A stretch of 64,000 nucleotides of DNA from Cryptomeria japonica (Eukaryota > Streptophyta > Pinopsida > Cupressales > Cupressaceae), in contig NC_081412.1 in assembly GCF_030272615.1 (NCBI RefSeq), positions 672,895,823 through 672,959,822 of the forward strand, given 5' to 3'. The notes beneath the pieces are model-generated. The model had not been told where the DNA came from. It searched no databases and was given only the letters and a program-made list of their open reading frames with translations. A program made the position numbers and the translations under genes. This document shows positions 12,101-21,305 of the stretch, in pieces; within the stretch, counting starts at the first letter, position 1; every line of letters begins with the position of its first letter.

Positions 12101-12418
12101 GGGCAAATTATTCACCAGTTTTAGCTCCAGTCGGCCAGAATTGAAGTGGAGATTAGCAATTGGACTAGAGATTTGCAGGAACTTCAACTGGTTTTACTAC
12201 CCAGACTACAAATTCTTCAGAAGTGTTTTCTTAATTTGGAAGCATTAATAGTCACTCAAGAGATGAGCACAATTGACGCCATGGAATAACAAATCTCTCA
12301 AATGTAGATAGAAAGTGAGGTTGCTACCTCATTAATTGAGTCATGGTCTTTAGCCATGAAGACTTTTATATAGGATTTTAAATCGGTTTTTGATAAGTTT
12401 CACTCATTATTGTCATAA
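9156..12418 (+). pseudogene. Large extra ORF of E1 (about 1,085 codons), coiled-coil and E/K-rich, function unknown
   Basis: Starting at the ATG at 9156, one frame runs to about 10800. A short segment follows in the +1 frame to about 11168, the original frame continues to about 12100, and a last shift leads to a TAA at 12416. The N-terminal 320 residues form a mixed alpha/hydrophobic domain resembling the putative-transposon-protein ORFs of plant elements (weak recognition). A basic region follows (about residues 360-450) with nuclear-localisation-like KKTRQTRK. Then comes a Glu/Lys-rich stretch (11169-11540) likely to form a single long helix, and a C-terminal coiled coil ending FDKFHSLL. 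There are fifteen in-frame stops, 11 TAG, 4 TAA and no TGA, nearly all at positions where Gln fits. There is no similarity to gag, protease, integrase or RT. It was probably an additional element protein; its role is not known. Confidence 0.6.
11160..11545 (+). repeat. Purine-only low-complexity tract encoding the E/K-rich helix
   Basis: About 380 bases are almost only A and G on the plus strand, built from imperfect AAGAGGAAAGAAGAAGAG units. The plus-strand frame encodes alternating Glu and Lys clusters. The three long minus-strand Ser/Phe/Leu frames over the same bases are antisense shadows. Confidence 0.85.
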
Positions 12419-12698
12419 AAATTTATTATTTTAATGATAATGAGAAACAAGGGTTATTCTACAGTACTTTGTCATTGTTGGCAAAGGGGGAGTAGTATTT
12501 TGTATTTAAAATTTTGATGAATGTTATGTATACTTTCATGTTATCTCTTTAAGGGAGTAATATACATTGTCATTTCTGCAAAAGGGATAGAGTATATGCT
12601 TAGGGGGAGTAATCTTGATTATGAGATATCTTTTTGTTGTAAAACACTTAGATGTCAAAATTTTCCTAAGTGTTGCCATCAATGCTAAAGGGAGAGAT
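12419..12698 (+). other. E1 3' non-coding region with repeated polypurine tracts
   Basis: This stretch has four purine blocks, at about 12484 (AAAGGGGGAGTAG), 12575 (AAAAGGGATAGAG), 12601 (AGGGGGAGTAA) and 12687 (AAAGGGAGAGAT). The last abuts the LTR start and is the likely plus-strand primer. Confidence 0.7.
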
Positions 12699-13858
12699 TA
12701 TTGGCATTTTGATGATGTTGTGATTGTCATTGATGGACACACACTTTCTTTGAGATCACTTTTGGTATGTATGAGTTATGCTCAACCGGTATTTGTTCCA
12801 ACTGGTATTATGAATTATAGTCTTTAGACTATTGGTGTTTTGCAGAAGGTGTTTACCAATCACAAAGCGGTATGAAGACCCAAAGTGGTATGAAGACCTC
12901 AAGTGGTTTGAGGATCCCAAAGTAGTACAAAGGAACAAAGTGATTGTTAACATTTTTCTAGTCTTCATTTTGACAACCGGTAATCGGTTAAATGTATGAA
13001 CTGGTATTACTCTGTGATGAGTTACCAACCAGTATTTCTATGATGAGTTATCATCCACCAAGACTTTGGTGGTGATTTTGTGTCGTGTTACCAAATGTGT
13101 CTAGATACACTGAACCTAGGAACTTGCAATGTAATCCTATCGGACCGACATGAAATCATATTCTTTTATAAGGACATCATGTCTAAGGTTGTAGTAGTTG
13201 ATAGAGTGTTAGAAGTGCATAAGGTTTTTGTATGTGTGATCATAGAAGAGAAGATTATGTCTGTGTGAAGAAATAGAGTGTGGAGATACTGAAGACTGAA
13301 GGAATGTTAAATGTGCATTAACAATGAGATATCAAGGATCTAACCAGGCATACTATGCTAGTATATATATCACTCACTTGTTGATTACTCACATCTTTGA
13401 CAAGTCTAAAACCCTTAACCAGGTAGGCCTAGCAAAGCCTTTGTAAATCCTCTAACAAGGTGGTTCACAACTGTGGATATGAAATCCTCTCACAAGGTAG
13501 TCTTTAACAGGACTTATCTCCTAACAGAGATCTAGATTCCTAACAGGATCTGTTCTGGTCAAGAACATTGTATGACCTTAACCAGTCTGACCTTAACTGG
13601 TCTGGTTACTATTCTACAGATAGTTACTTGTGAGTTTCATCTCACCATGGTTTTTCACATTTGGGTTTCCACGTCAAGACCTCTTATGTTATGGTGATTG
13701 TGCTCTTGTGGGTGAATTCTTTATTTGTTGTTTGGTTTGCATTTGTCTTAACCGGTTTGTTAGTAAATCTATTATACCGGTTAACTGCTAAACTGTTTAA
13801 GAGTTTAAGTTCAATAATTTTTGGTATACTAATTCACCCCCCCTCTTAGTATTCATCA
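12699..13858 (+). repeat. 3' LTR of E1
   Basis: It starts TATTGGCATTTTGATG straight after a polypurine tract and ends ...CCCCCCCTCTTAGTATTCATCA, the same C-run/CTCTTAG style of end seen in the other copia LTRs here. The first base pair is TA rather than TG, a G-to-A change. The end at 13858 falls inside copia pol sequence of E2. Confidence 0.75.
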
Positions 13859-14946
13859 AAGAAGACTCTCAAATGAAGAGGTATGTCTTACTTCTCAATT
13901 TGAACTGACAACTGTTATTGAATTTTGTAAAGATAAACATTGGTTTTAGTCTATGGAAGATGAATTATATCAACTAGAGAAGAATGAAACTTGGACTTTA
14001 GTTCCCTGACCTAAAAATAAGAATGTTATTGGAACTAAATGGGTTTTTAGGAATAAAATGAATGAGGATGGTCAATTTGTAAGAAACAAGGCTAGATTGG
14101 TTTGTAAGGGATATTCTCAAATGGAAGGAATTGATTATGGGGAGATATTTGCACTTGTAGCTAGAATTGAAGCTATTAGACTATTTCTTGCCTATGCAAC
14201 TTATGAGAACTATAAGGTTTATCAAATGGATGTTAAATGTGCATTTTTGAATGATGAACTTGAGGAAGAAGTATACATTGAGCAACCTAATGGATTTTCA
14301 CTGATAGATGATAAAGATATGGTTTGCAGATTGAAGAAAGCTTTATATGGTTTGTAAGAAGCTCTTCGAGCTTGGTATGCAAGGTTGGATAAATATCTTT
14401 TGAAGCTTGGTTTTACTAAAGGAAGTGCTCACACTAATTTATATTACAAAATTACTAATGATGATATTCTTATTATTGAAGTATTTGTTGATGATATCAT
14501 TTCTGAAGGAGAAGATAAATTGTGCATGGATTTTTCTAACAATATGAAGAATGAATTTGAAATATCCATGACTGGTGAGATGAAATTTTTCTTTATCTAC
14601 TGCAAAAGTTAAGTATGTTACAGCAGCAACTAATTGTACTCAAGTCTTGTGGATGAAGCAAATGTTGAAGGATATCAAGGTAAGTTGTAGCAAACTGGTA
14701 GTTATCTAGTGTGATAACTTTGCAGTTATTGACATGTCTAAAAATCTAGTATTTCACTCTAAGACTAAGCATATATAAAAAATGTATAACTTTCTAAAGG
14801 ACAAGGTAGAAGGAAAGGAAGTCAAATTGGTTTATGTGAACACTAAAGAATAGATTGCAGATATATTCACTAAACCACTATCTAAGGAATCATTTGAGCA
14901 TTTGAGAGATAGGTTAGGGGTTTCTATCCCTTCGACAGAGACTTGA
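13859..14946 (+). pseudogene. Copia RT-RNase H remnant with fused deletion
   Basis: Reverse transcriptase text is clear: [12 protein letters not shown] (about 14020), [29 protein letters not shown], the catalytic FVDDI (about 14490) and the EFEISMTGE region. At about 14595 the sequence jumps from the end of the RT palm to the middle of RNase H (KYVTAATNCTQVLW). The thumb and the first RNase H acidic residues, roughly 500 bases, are therefore missing. The RNase H end keeps CDN and IADIFTKPL and stops at TGA 14944. In-frame stops occur at about 13947, 14007, 14356, 14707, 14776 and 14851. The copy is inactive. Confidence 0.82.
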
Positions 14947-15320
14947 CTCATGCAGTTTATCATTAGTCCAACATGAATTATCAATAATATTATTCATTCT
15001 AGTATTGGTGAGTGGTGCTACTACTCAAGGGGAGTAGTCAGCTTTGAGATTAAGAGGTTTACATTATTGGTTTGATATTTTTGTCAGATTTCTAGCATTG
15101 ATGTCAAAGGGAGAGAGATATTGATATGAAAAATTAAAAGTTGTATACATTAGGGGGATAGATATATTTAGAACTTTACAAAGATATCATTCACACAAGG
15201 AGAGTTACTGATATTCGAGAGATTGTTGGTTGTCTTCCACAAGGGGAGACTTGTTTGGCATTTCTTGGTACTTAGATGTTTTTCACATCTAGTGTTTCCA
15301 TCAATGCCAAAGGGGGAGAT
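14947..15320 (+). other. E2 3' non-coding region and polypurine tract
   Basis: No coding frame is seen. Purine blocks lie at about 15029 (AAGGGGAGTAG), 15199 (AAGGAGAG), 15241 (AAGGGGAGA) and 15308 (CCAAAGGGGGAGAT); the last directly precedes the LTR and is the expected plus-strand primer. Confidence 0.7.
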
Positions 15321-16568
15321 TGTTGGCATTATGGATTAATTAATTATGTATTGCATTGATGTTTTGTCATTGATGTCAACACTAGCTATTATCGTGGGTT
15401 ACCTGCAGATGGGTTTTGGTTACCGATAGAAGATCTAGTGTTACCAGTAGAAGAGAATATCTGTTGGACACTTCTGACATGTTTGGATCAATGGAGAATG
15501 TTTGATTTTATTTGCTACATGCTCTTGGGAAATGTTTTGGTCATTTGGTATTGACTTGGTAATCAGATGCTATCATACACTCTTGTAAACCCTTACCGGC
15601 ATTGGTTTAAGGTTTTACCAGTAGAGATTTCACTAAGGAATCTTAACAGGGTGCATAAGAGGTGTTGGTGCGGCTCTATATGGATTTTAGGATGTTGAAG
15701 ATTTTCTTTGGTCATGCTTGAATTGCTTCAAGACATTGCTTTGGTGTGGTGGACCTAGGATAACTTTGGTGCCTATCTAGGTTATGGACCGATATCATGT
15801 TAATGTGTACTCTACACATTACTAGTATGTTTCAAGATGTTTTATGGATTGGTTATTGTTATTTTGGTCTTAAGCCAACATGGCATATCATTGTAATATG
15901 GATTTATGTAATGATCTTATTGTAATATCTTTTAGATGGCTGACCTAATTCATTTACACCTTAGGGTTGATATAAAATGATGTAAGATCTCATTGTAGAT
16001 CAGTGGTATGGAGTGTAATGTGCGAATGTTGTAATATCATTCAAGAAGAGGATTCAGAAGATCATAGGTGATCAAATTGGGATTAAGGAAGAGGTCAAAG
16101 GCCTCTAGTATTGAGCTTAACTGAGACTATAATCAAGCATGGTAGATACTATCTTTGGCATTTTATTATTCTGGATTGTTGTCCATTTATCTTGAGATGG
16201 TTGTTGCCTCTCTATAGTCAATGAGACTCTTTTGTAATGAGTAGTAAGATCTAGGCAGTGTGCCTTCCTGCATGTGTAGGCCTCTCATTGTATCACATAC
16301 TTTCTATAGAAGTATCATCTGACTATGGGTAGCCTTCCCACCATGGTTTTTCACTTTTTGGATTTTCCACGTACAAATAATGGTGTTATATGGTATGGTT
16401 GCTTTGCATTGATTATTTATTTAATTGTAAAGTTGTATTGTTTACCAGTATCTGTTTCTGCTTTACCGATACTTAATCTGGTTAAAGGTTATTAAGTTGA
16501 TTAAATGTTATAATCTATTAACAACTAATTCACCCCCCCCTCTCAGTTGTTCATTGGTTATCCTAACA
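15321..16568 (+). repeat. 3' LTR of E2
   Basis: It runs from TGTTGGCATTATGGATT to ...CTCTCAGTTGTTCATTGGTTATCCTAACA, with TG...CA ends, after a polypurine tract. It aligns by eye with the E3 5' LTR at 49472-50720 throughout. Confidence 0.85.
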
Positions 16569-17020
16569 AGAGGCATTTAGGATCTTGCATTTTCCATTCT
16601 TGAATTGTAAACTATAACCTTTGTCAACAATCTATCCAACACTTAAAGGATTATGATTCAAACCTTCAACATACAAGACACCATTAGTTTTATGCTTACC
16701 ATAAGAGGAAATAGAACCTTTACCACGGATCACACTAGATTTTTCATCTCCAAATCTTACTATTCCACCATCATATCTTTTCATACTCACAAATTTTCTT
16801 TTATTAGTAATCATATGTTGTGAACAACTATTGTCAATCACTCATTCAACTCTCTCTTCTACTTTAGTAGCTAAAGTTTTCTCAATAATAGTGTAGCTTG
16901 TGGAATCAATAGGTGCCAGACCATCTTCTTTTATAGCAATAAACACAACTTCATCTTCTTTTGATTCTTCATTTGTAACACCTTCATCAACAACATAATA
17001 GAAGTTCTTCTGATGCTTAT
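16569..17020 (-). pseudogene. Copia protease fragment (E0)
   Basis: The minus strand encodes a copia polyprotein piece. A gag-protease linker rich in acidic residues is followed by the protease active site region DNSCSQHM (about 16835, where the usual DSGCSHHM reads N-S and Q), RFGDEKSS, and VEGLNHNPLSVG with a TAG just after it. The piece is cut on both sides, by E2 at 16568 and by element A at 17021. Both TGA near 16843 and TAG near 16630 stand where Trp and Gln are usual. Confidence 0.8.
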
Positions 17021-17715
17021 TGTAGACACCTAAAATTGTCTTATCTAATTAAATAAATATTTTTATTTATTTAATTAATTAATTAATCCTCTTCTAAGTC
17101 TTTCCTCATTTAAATAAATACTTTTATTTATTGAAATTCTCTTTTTTCTAAATTAAATAAATATTTTATTTATTTAATTGTCCCACTTCCTCTATTAATT
17201 AAATAAATCTTTATTTATTTAAGTAATTCATTAGTCTTTTCTACCCATGACACATGTCATTCATCTTACATTTCCTCTACCTACCCTTTAATCCTAGCTG
17301 ACCATTTATCTTTACACCTCTCAATTTTATCCCTGCATTTCTTATAGTACCTTCTATATAAGAGGATATTCTCCTTCCTAATCACCTAATCATCTAATTG
17401 TCAAATGTCTTATGTAATCAAGCCTTCTTGCGACCAAGCTATCAACCACATTTTCATTATTTGTTGAGCTCTTGTGCATACATAAAATCTGAGAGCAAAT
17501 ATATCAAACAAAATCAATGGAGATAAGAATAAATGGAGATTGAAACCCTACTAGACATGTGAATGGTAATATTGCTTTATTTTGTTGATTTGCATTATCT
17601 TAGGTATCTTCATTTGTGTATGGTGGATGTTTTTCATTGTTAGGCTAGGGTTTTATTGTCAATCCTTCTTAGTCTTTTAATATTCTTATTTTCATTGTCC
17701 ATTTTCATCTATACA
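17021..17715 (+). repeat. 5' LTR of element A
   Basis: It begins TGTAGACACCTAAAATTG and ends ...CATCTATACA, followed by TTTTGGCAGGCCCG, the candidate primer-binding site (TGG at 17719; the tRNA is not assigned). It carries the AT-rich palindrome array of this family in its first 200 bases. Confidence 0.82.
17047..17224 (+). repeat. Array of four AT-rich palindromes in the LTR
   Basis: Four inverted repeats built on AATTAAATAAATA / TATTTATTTAATT lie at about 17047-17076, 17109-17135, 17151-17179 and 17197-17224, spaced 40-60 bases apart. The same array, with five units, is in the solo LTR (24541-24775) and in the element B LTR (53585-53820). Confidence 0.85.
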
Positions 17716-20173
17716 TTTTGGCAGGCCCGTTGGGACCCTTATCCCTTTTTATTTTGACATCTTGTTTGCAAATTTTGTGTTTTTAAAAGTTGCAAGTTCG
17801 ACATTGCAACAATTCTGCATTTTTCTGCATCTGTGATGGATCTAATTGTGTCTATGTTTTGTTTCTGTTTCTGTGACTACTCTTTCTGTGTATCTATTTT
17901 TCTATTTTTTTTGTAGATCTATTATCCAAGAGTCACGTTTGTGACACATTTAATTGTGTTTTTGATTTATTTTTGTGTCTATGTTGCATCTTGTCACATT
18001 TTTGTTTGCAGGTTTTTTGAGTCACATTTTGTACATTGTAGGTTTTTGGAATCACGCCTGTAAGTTTTGTTTTCACATTTGTGCCTAGATCTCATGTCTG
18101 TGCATGTTTCTGTCATGTTTGCATTCTACTATATATTTTATAGGTCTTAGATATGGAAATTGTGTCTATGTTCTATCATTCTATGTTCGTGATATGTTTC
18201 TGCATTTGCGTCTGGTATAGTGATGTCTATATTTTTTAGTTTTGCATTTTTTGCTTTCATTTAGGGTTTTTGGATTTGGTTTTTGGAGCTAACCTCTTTT
18301 AATCTGACTAATGAAGTGGTGTAGTAGTTTAAAAAGGAGAAAAATTTCTTATCAAAGGCCCCTATTTCACAAAGTCTTTTGGGATTTTTAAAATTTACCT
18401 AACTTGTGTGCTTGCAGGTTATTTCACAACTACTAACAAGTTTGGTGTAGGACCTTTGGAAAAGATTTGATTTTGAATTTTCTTGCTTTGTCTTCTTTAG
18501 TCTAGAAAAACACTTTAATTGGTGCTCTAAAATTAACAAGTGTCTTTTTTGTTTTGAGCAATAGGGTCTTTTTGTTTTATCTTTTCGAAGGCCTGCCTCC
18601 TAAGTAGCCCATAAGGCCAAGTGAGAGGGAATGACCCAAGTGGTAACAGGCTAAAGCCAAGCTCTTCCAAGCCACTATAAATAAAAGATTTTGTGATGAA
18701 AGTTACAAGCAACAAGTGTTACATGCTACTATAATGATGTTATTAATCCCCATAAATCCTATAGAGTGCAACCTTTATAGGCTGGAAGGCCTTCCATTTA
18801 GCAGAGTGTAACTCACTATTGATTATAGCCTCCCAAATAGATGCCCTTACTAGACACCTTTTCTGTTAGAATCCAAAGACCTTCTAGTTGTTGGTGCAAG
18901 AGGTTGGACCTCTGAAGCAGCTCACATTAATACAGTTCTTAGTAGAGATATAAAGATCACCATGGAGAGTTTTCATGGGGAATGGTGCATGGCTGCCCTA
19001 GAGAAGTGCGTGTCGAGGGTGGAGCCAATTGGGTCAAGCATATAAGTATCTACTTTGAATTGTGTAGCTCAAAGTAACCCCCCAAGTGAGATTCAACAAC
19101 TATTATCTTGACCAACCCTAGATTTGTGCTTTCATGATAAAAAACACTCAAAACATTTTCAAGAAAAACAAATAAACATTCTGTCTACCATGTTTTCAAG
19201 TGTATACAAAATAATTTATTATATTTCATATTTGGAAACATTTTTTATCCTTTTGACAAAAACACTATCAAACATTGAGTCTTCACTGTTATTGTGTCCT
19301 CTTTCTACAAAAAGAGTAAAAAACATTGAGATTTGGTCACATTGAACAACTTCACAACTAGAAAAAGTTTCACAAAGTATCAAAAAATGCGTGTGACTAT
19401 CGAAACCACAACTATGTTCATAAATTGTGTCTTTGCAATACAAACTTGCATCTGTGTCCTACAATAGAATCTCCACAAGAAATTGTCACATTTTCAAAAA
19501 CAGCATCTGTATCAGATCTAACCATGTTTTTGGTTGAAAATCATATCCTTGTCGGACAACATTGCATCTATGTTTTATACAATTTGTCATTGTCATAATT
19601 TATAGGAAACATGTATGTTTCTACTATAACTGTGTTTTTGCTGAAAAATCACATCTAGATTCATTTAAACTATGTGTGTTCACAACTAAGAAATTGTAAA
19701 AGACTTGTCAATATATAAAGGACTTAAGTTTTCAGATCTAAAGAGCTTCTAAGGCTGCTTCCTACAGGGATTAATTATTCAGTCAACCTATCTTGGTCAC
19801 ATATAGTCAATCATTTTTCTTCATTTGCATTTCCCTCATACATATTTTCCAAATTTGAGTCAAATGGTTGCTTTTCTTTTCCTCATCAAACTTTGTAAAC
19901 ATACCACAACACAACACTAGGTCATTCCCATATCAAGATCTATCATCTTAGGGTCTCATTTGATCTTCTTAAGTCAAGGTCAACTTGTACCTCATCAAGA
20001 GATCCATCATCTCCTTGGAACACACACCTTACTCTAAAAACATAAATAATTTGAGATTACACTCTTGGACATTTCATGCTTACCCTAGATTAATCTACAC
20101 TTCATACACCTCATGGTCTTCCATAGTATTTGGATTTTCATACTACCTTTCATTTTGGTCAGGACTTTAGTTC
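17716..20173 (+). other. Leader of element A
   Basis: This stretch of about 2.4 kb has no convincing coding frame. The first 600 bases are T-rich with many TTTGTGTCT-like repeats. A branch/acceptor-like tract ending in TTGTGTGCTTGCAG lies near 18417, and Tat-like elements often have a leader intron. The part from 18330 to 19125 is conserved with element B. The last part, rich in short T/C tracts, runs up to the gag ATG. Confidence 0.6.
18330..19125 (+). repeat. Leader block shared by elements A and B
   Basis: It matches 63205-64000 in the same orientation. Shared landmarks include TTTCACAAAGTCTTTTGG, ACCCAAGTGGTA, GGATGCCCTTACTAG, CTTCTAGTTG, CTTAGTAGAGATA, GAGTTTTCATGGGGA and GAGGGTGGAGCCA. 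Both copies have many stops in every frame, so conservation is more likely at the RNA or DNA level. Confidence 0.8.
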
Positions 20174-21304
20174 ATGGTTGAAACCTGTTCACAAAGGTCT
20201 AGAAGGGAAGTCGAAGAAGCTTTAAGGTATTTAAACATGAGTACCTATGATTTTGATGCAGACAAATTTTATAATCCATTTGACAATCACTGTAATATAC
20301 CAAAAAATGACAACAATAACAACAATGGAAATAATATACCTATAAGAATTGGACCAATCACAAAGGATGTGATTTTTCAATTCCTTGATCTAGATCTCAC
20401 ATACAATACACTCTTGGCACACCCATGGATTCATGAAATGAGAGTTATTCCTTTTACATATCATCAATCTATCAAGTTTGCACATAATGGAGTTGAAGTG
20501 ACCATTAATGGTGATTGGATTCCATTCATATATTGCAATAACCTATGGACAAAATTGCAAACAATAATACCAATTAATAGAGAAGCAACTCCACCATCAA
20601 CATATGTCGATCCTGAATCATTAAAATCTTCTACATCAAAACAAGAAGAGCTAAATGAAAAATTCAAGGTTAAAGACATGGGATGTGGTGAGTATATCTT
20701 CCATGTTGATAAACTCCCACTATCTCTTAAGACATCTAGTCGATAGGAACAACCTACAAATAATTTGCAATATCAAGGAATTGGGTATGAACTACCTAGT
20801 GTTGTGGCTACTAATTCTGAATGCAAATCTCCTCTAGTGGTGCAAGAAGCCATTGATATCAATAGTCCAAAGAGTGGTTCCAAAAAGAATATGTTGAATA
20901 TATTGCCAACCCTCTTGAGAACTCATATAGCCTTACTATTTCATCTACTCATTCCATTTCCACTCCTCTCCTAGAGGTGGATCAACAAGAATAACAAAAG
21001 CCCTTACTTATTCAGGATAAAAAATCAATCTCTGAAAAGAAAAAACTAAAAGTCAAAAATAAAGAAAAGTCCTTTAGTCCAAATCAAAATGAAAAGCAAT
21101 TGGACTCTGCAAAAATCAAAGTGAAGGATACAAACGCTACAAAAGAAAATGAATAAGAGTTGATTCTGTAGAAGTTGAGGAAACTATCATGGATCCCCAT
21201 TTTAATAGATTGGTTTAAGAAATTATGAAGATGGATAGACAATATTTCCTACAAGTTATGGCACAAAGTGGAACAAGACTACCCCGTGATTTTGATGATG
21301 ATTA
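20174..21304 (+). pseudogene. Tat-like gag-protease with internal deletion
   Basis: The ATG at 20174 opens with a gag N-terminus (MVETCSQRSRREVEEALRYLN). After an Asn run (about residue 50) the frame jumps straight to the C-terminal half of the protease (FLDLDLTYNTLLAHPW, about residue 72), so capsid, nucleocapsid and the protease active site are missing. The frame stops at TAG 20744. Sequence after the TAG stays similar to TAT-II, with the same TAG at 43784. The following Lys-rich part (about 21000-21150) decays. The C2 LTR ends it at 21305. In the cell this would be a truncated gag protein at most. Confidence 0.78.
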
Positions 21305-21305
21305 A

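Larger units (their letters stand above)
7971..13858 (+). mobile_element. Copia-like element E1: gag remnant, large extra ORF, 3' LTR, no pol
   Basis: From left to right there is a gag zinc-knuckle region (7973-8750), a leader-like gap, a long extra reading frame (9156-12418), a purine-tract region and a 3' LTR (12699-13858). The 5' part lies beyond the LC insertion. No protease, integrase, RT or RNase H is visible between gag and the extra frame, so pol is deleted or the element is non-autonomous. The position of the extra frame, before the 3' LTR, is that of the additional or envelope-like ORFs known from some plant copia lineages such as Sireviruses. Its right end sits inside the pol of copia E2. 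Confidence 0.7.
13859..16568 (+). mobile_element. Ty1/copia element E2, 3' part with internal deletion
   Basis: Copia RT resumes right after the E1 LTR with RRLSNEEVCL-like sequence, continues to the start of the RNase H region and ends in a 3' LTR (15321-16568). E1 is therefore inserted in this element's pol. The LTR resembles that of E3 (49472-50720), for example in the shared GCATTGATGTTTTGTCATTG text near the start, so E2 and E3 belong to one family. The right end lies in a minus-strand copia protease gene (E0). Confidence 0.82.
17021..21305 (+). mobile_element. Tat-like Ty3/gypsy element A, 5' half
   Basis: It has an LTR (17021-17715), a 2.4 kb leader and an internally deleted gag-protease frame. 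Everything downstream of 21305 is replaced by a minus-strand copia LTR. Its LTR matches the solo LTR at 24516-25304 and the LTR at 53559-54351. Its leader block at 18330-19125 matches 63205-64000 of element B. Its gag-protease matches TAT-II at 43400-44200. Together these place A, B and TAT-II in one gypsy family. Confidence 0.8.
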
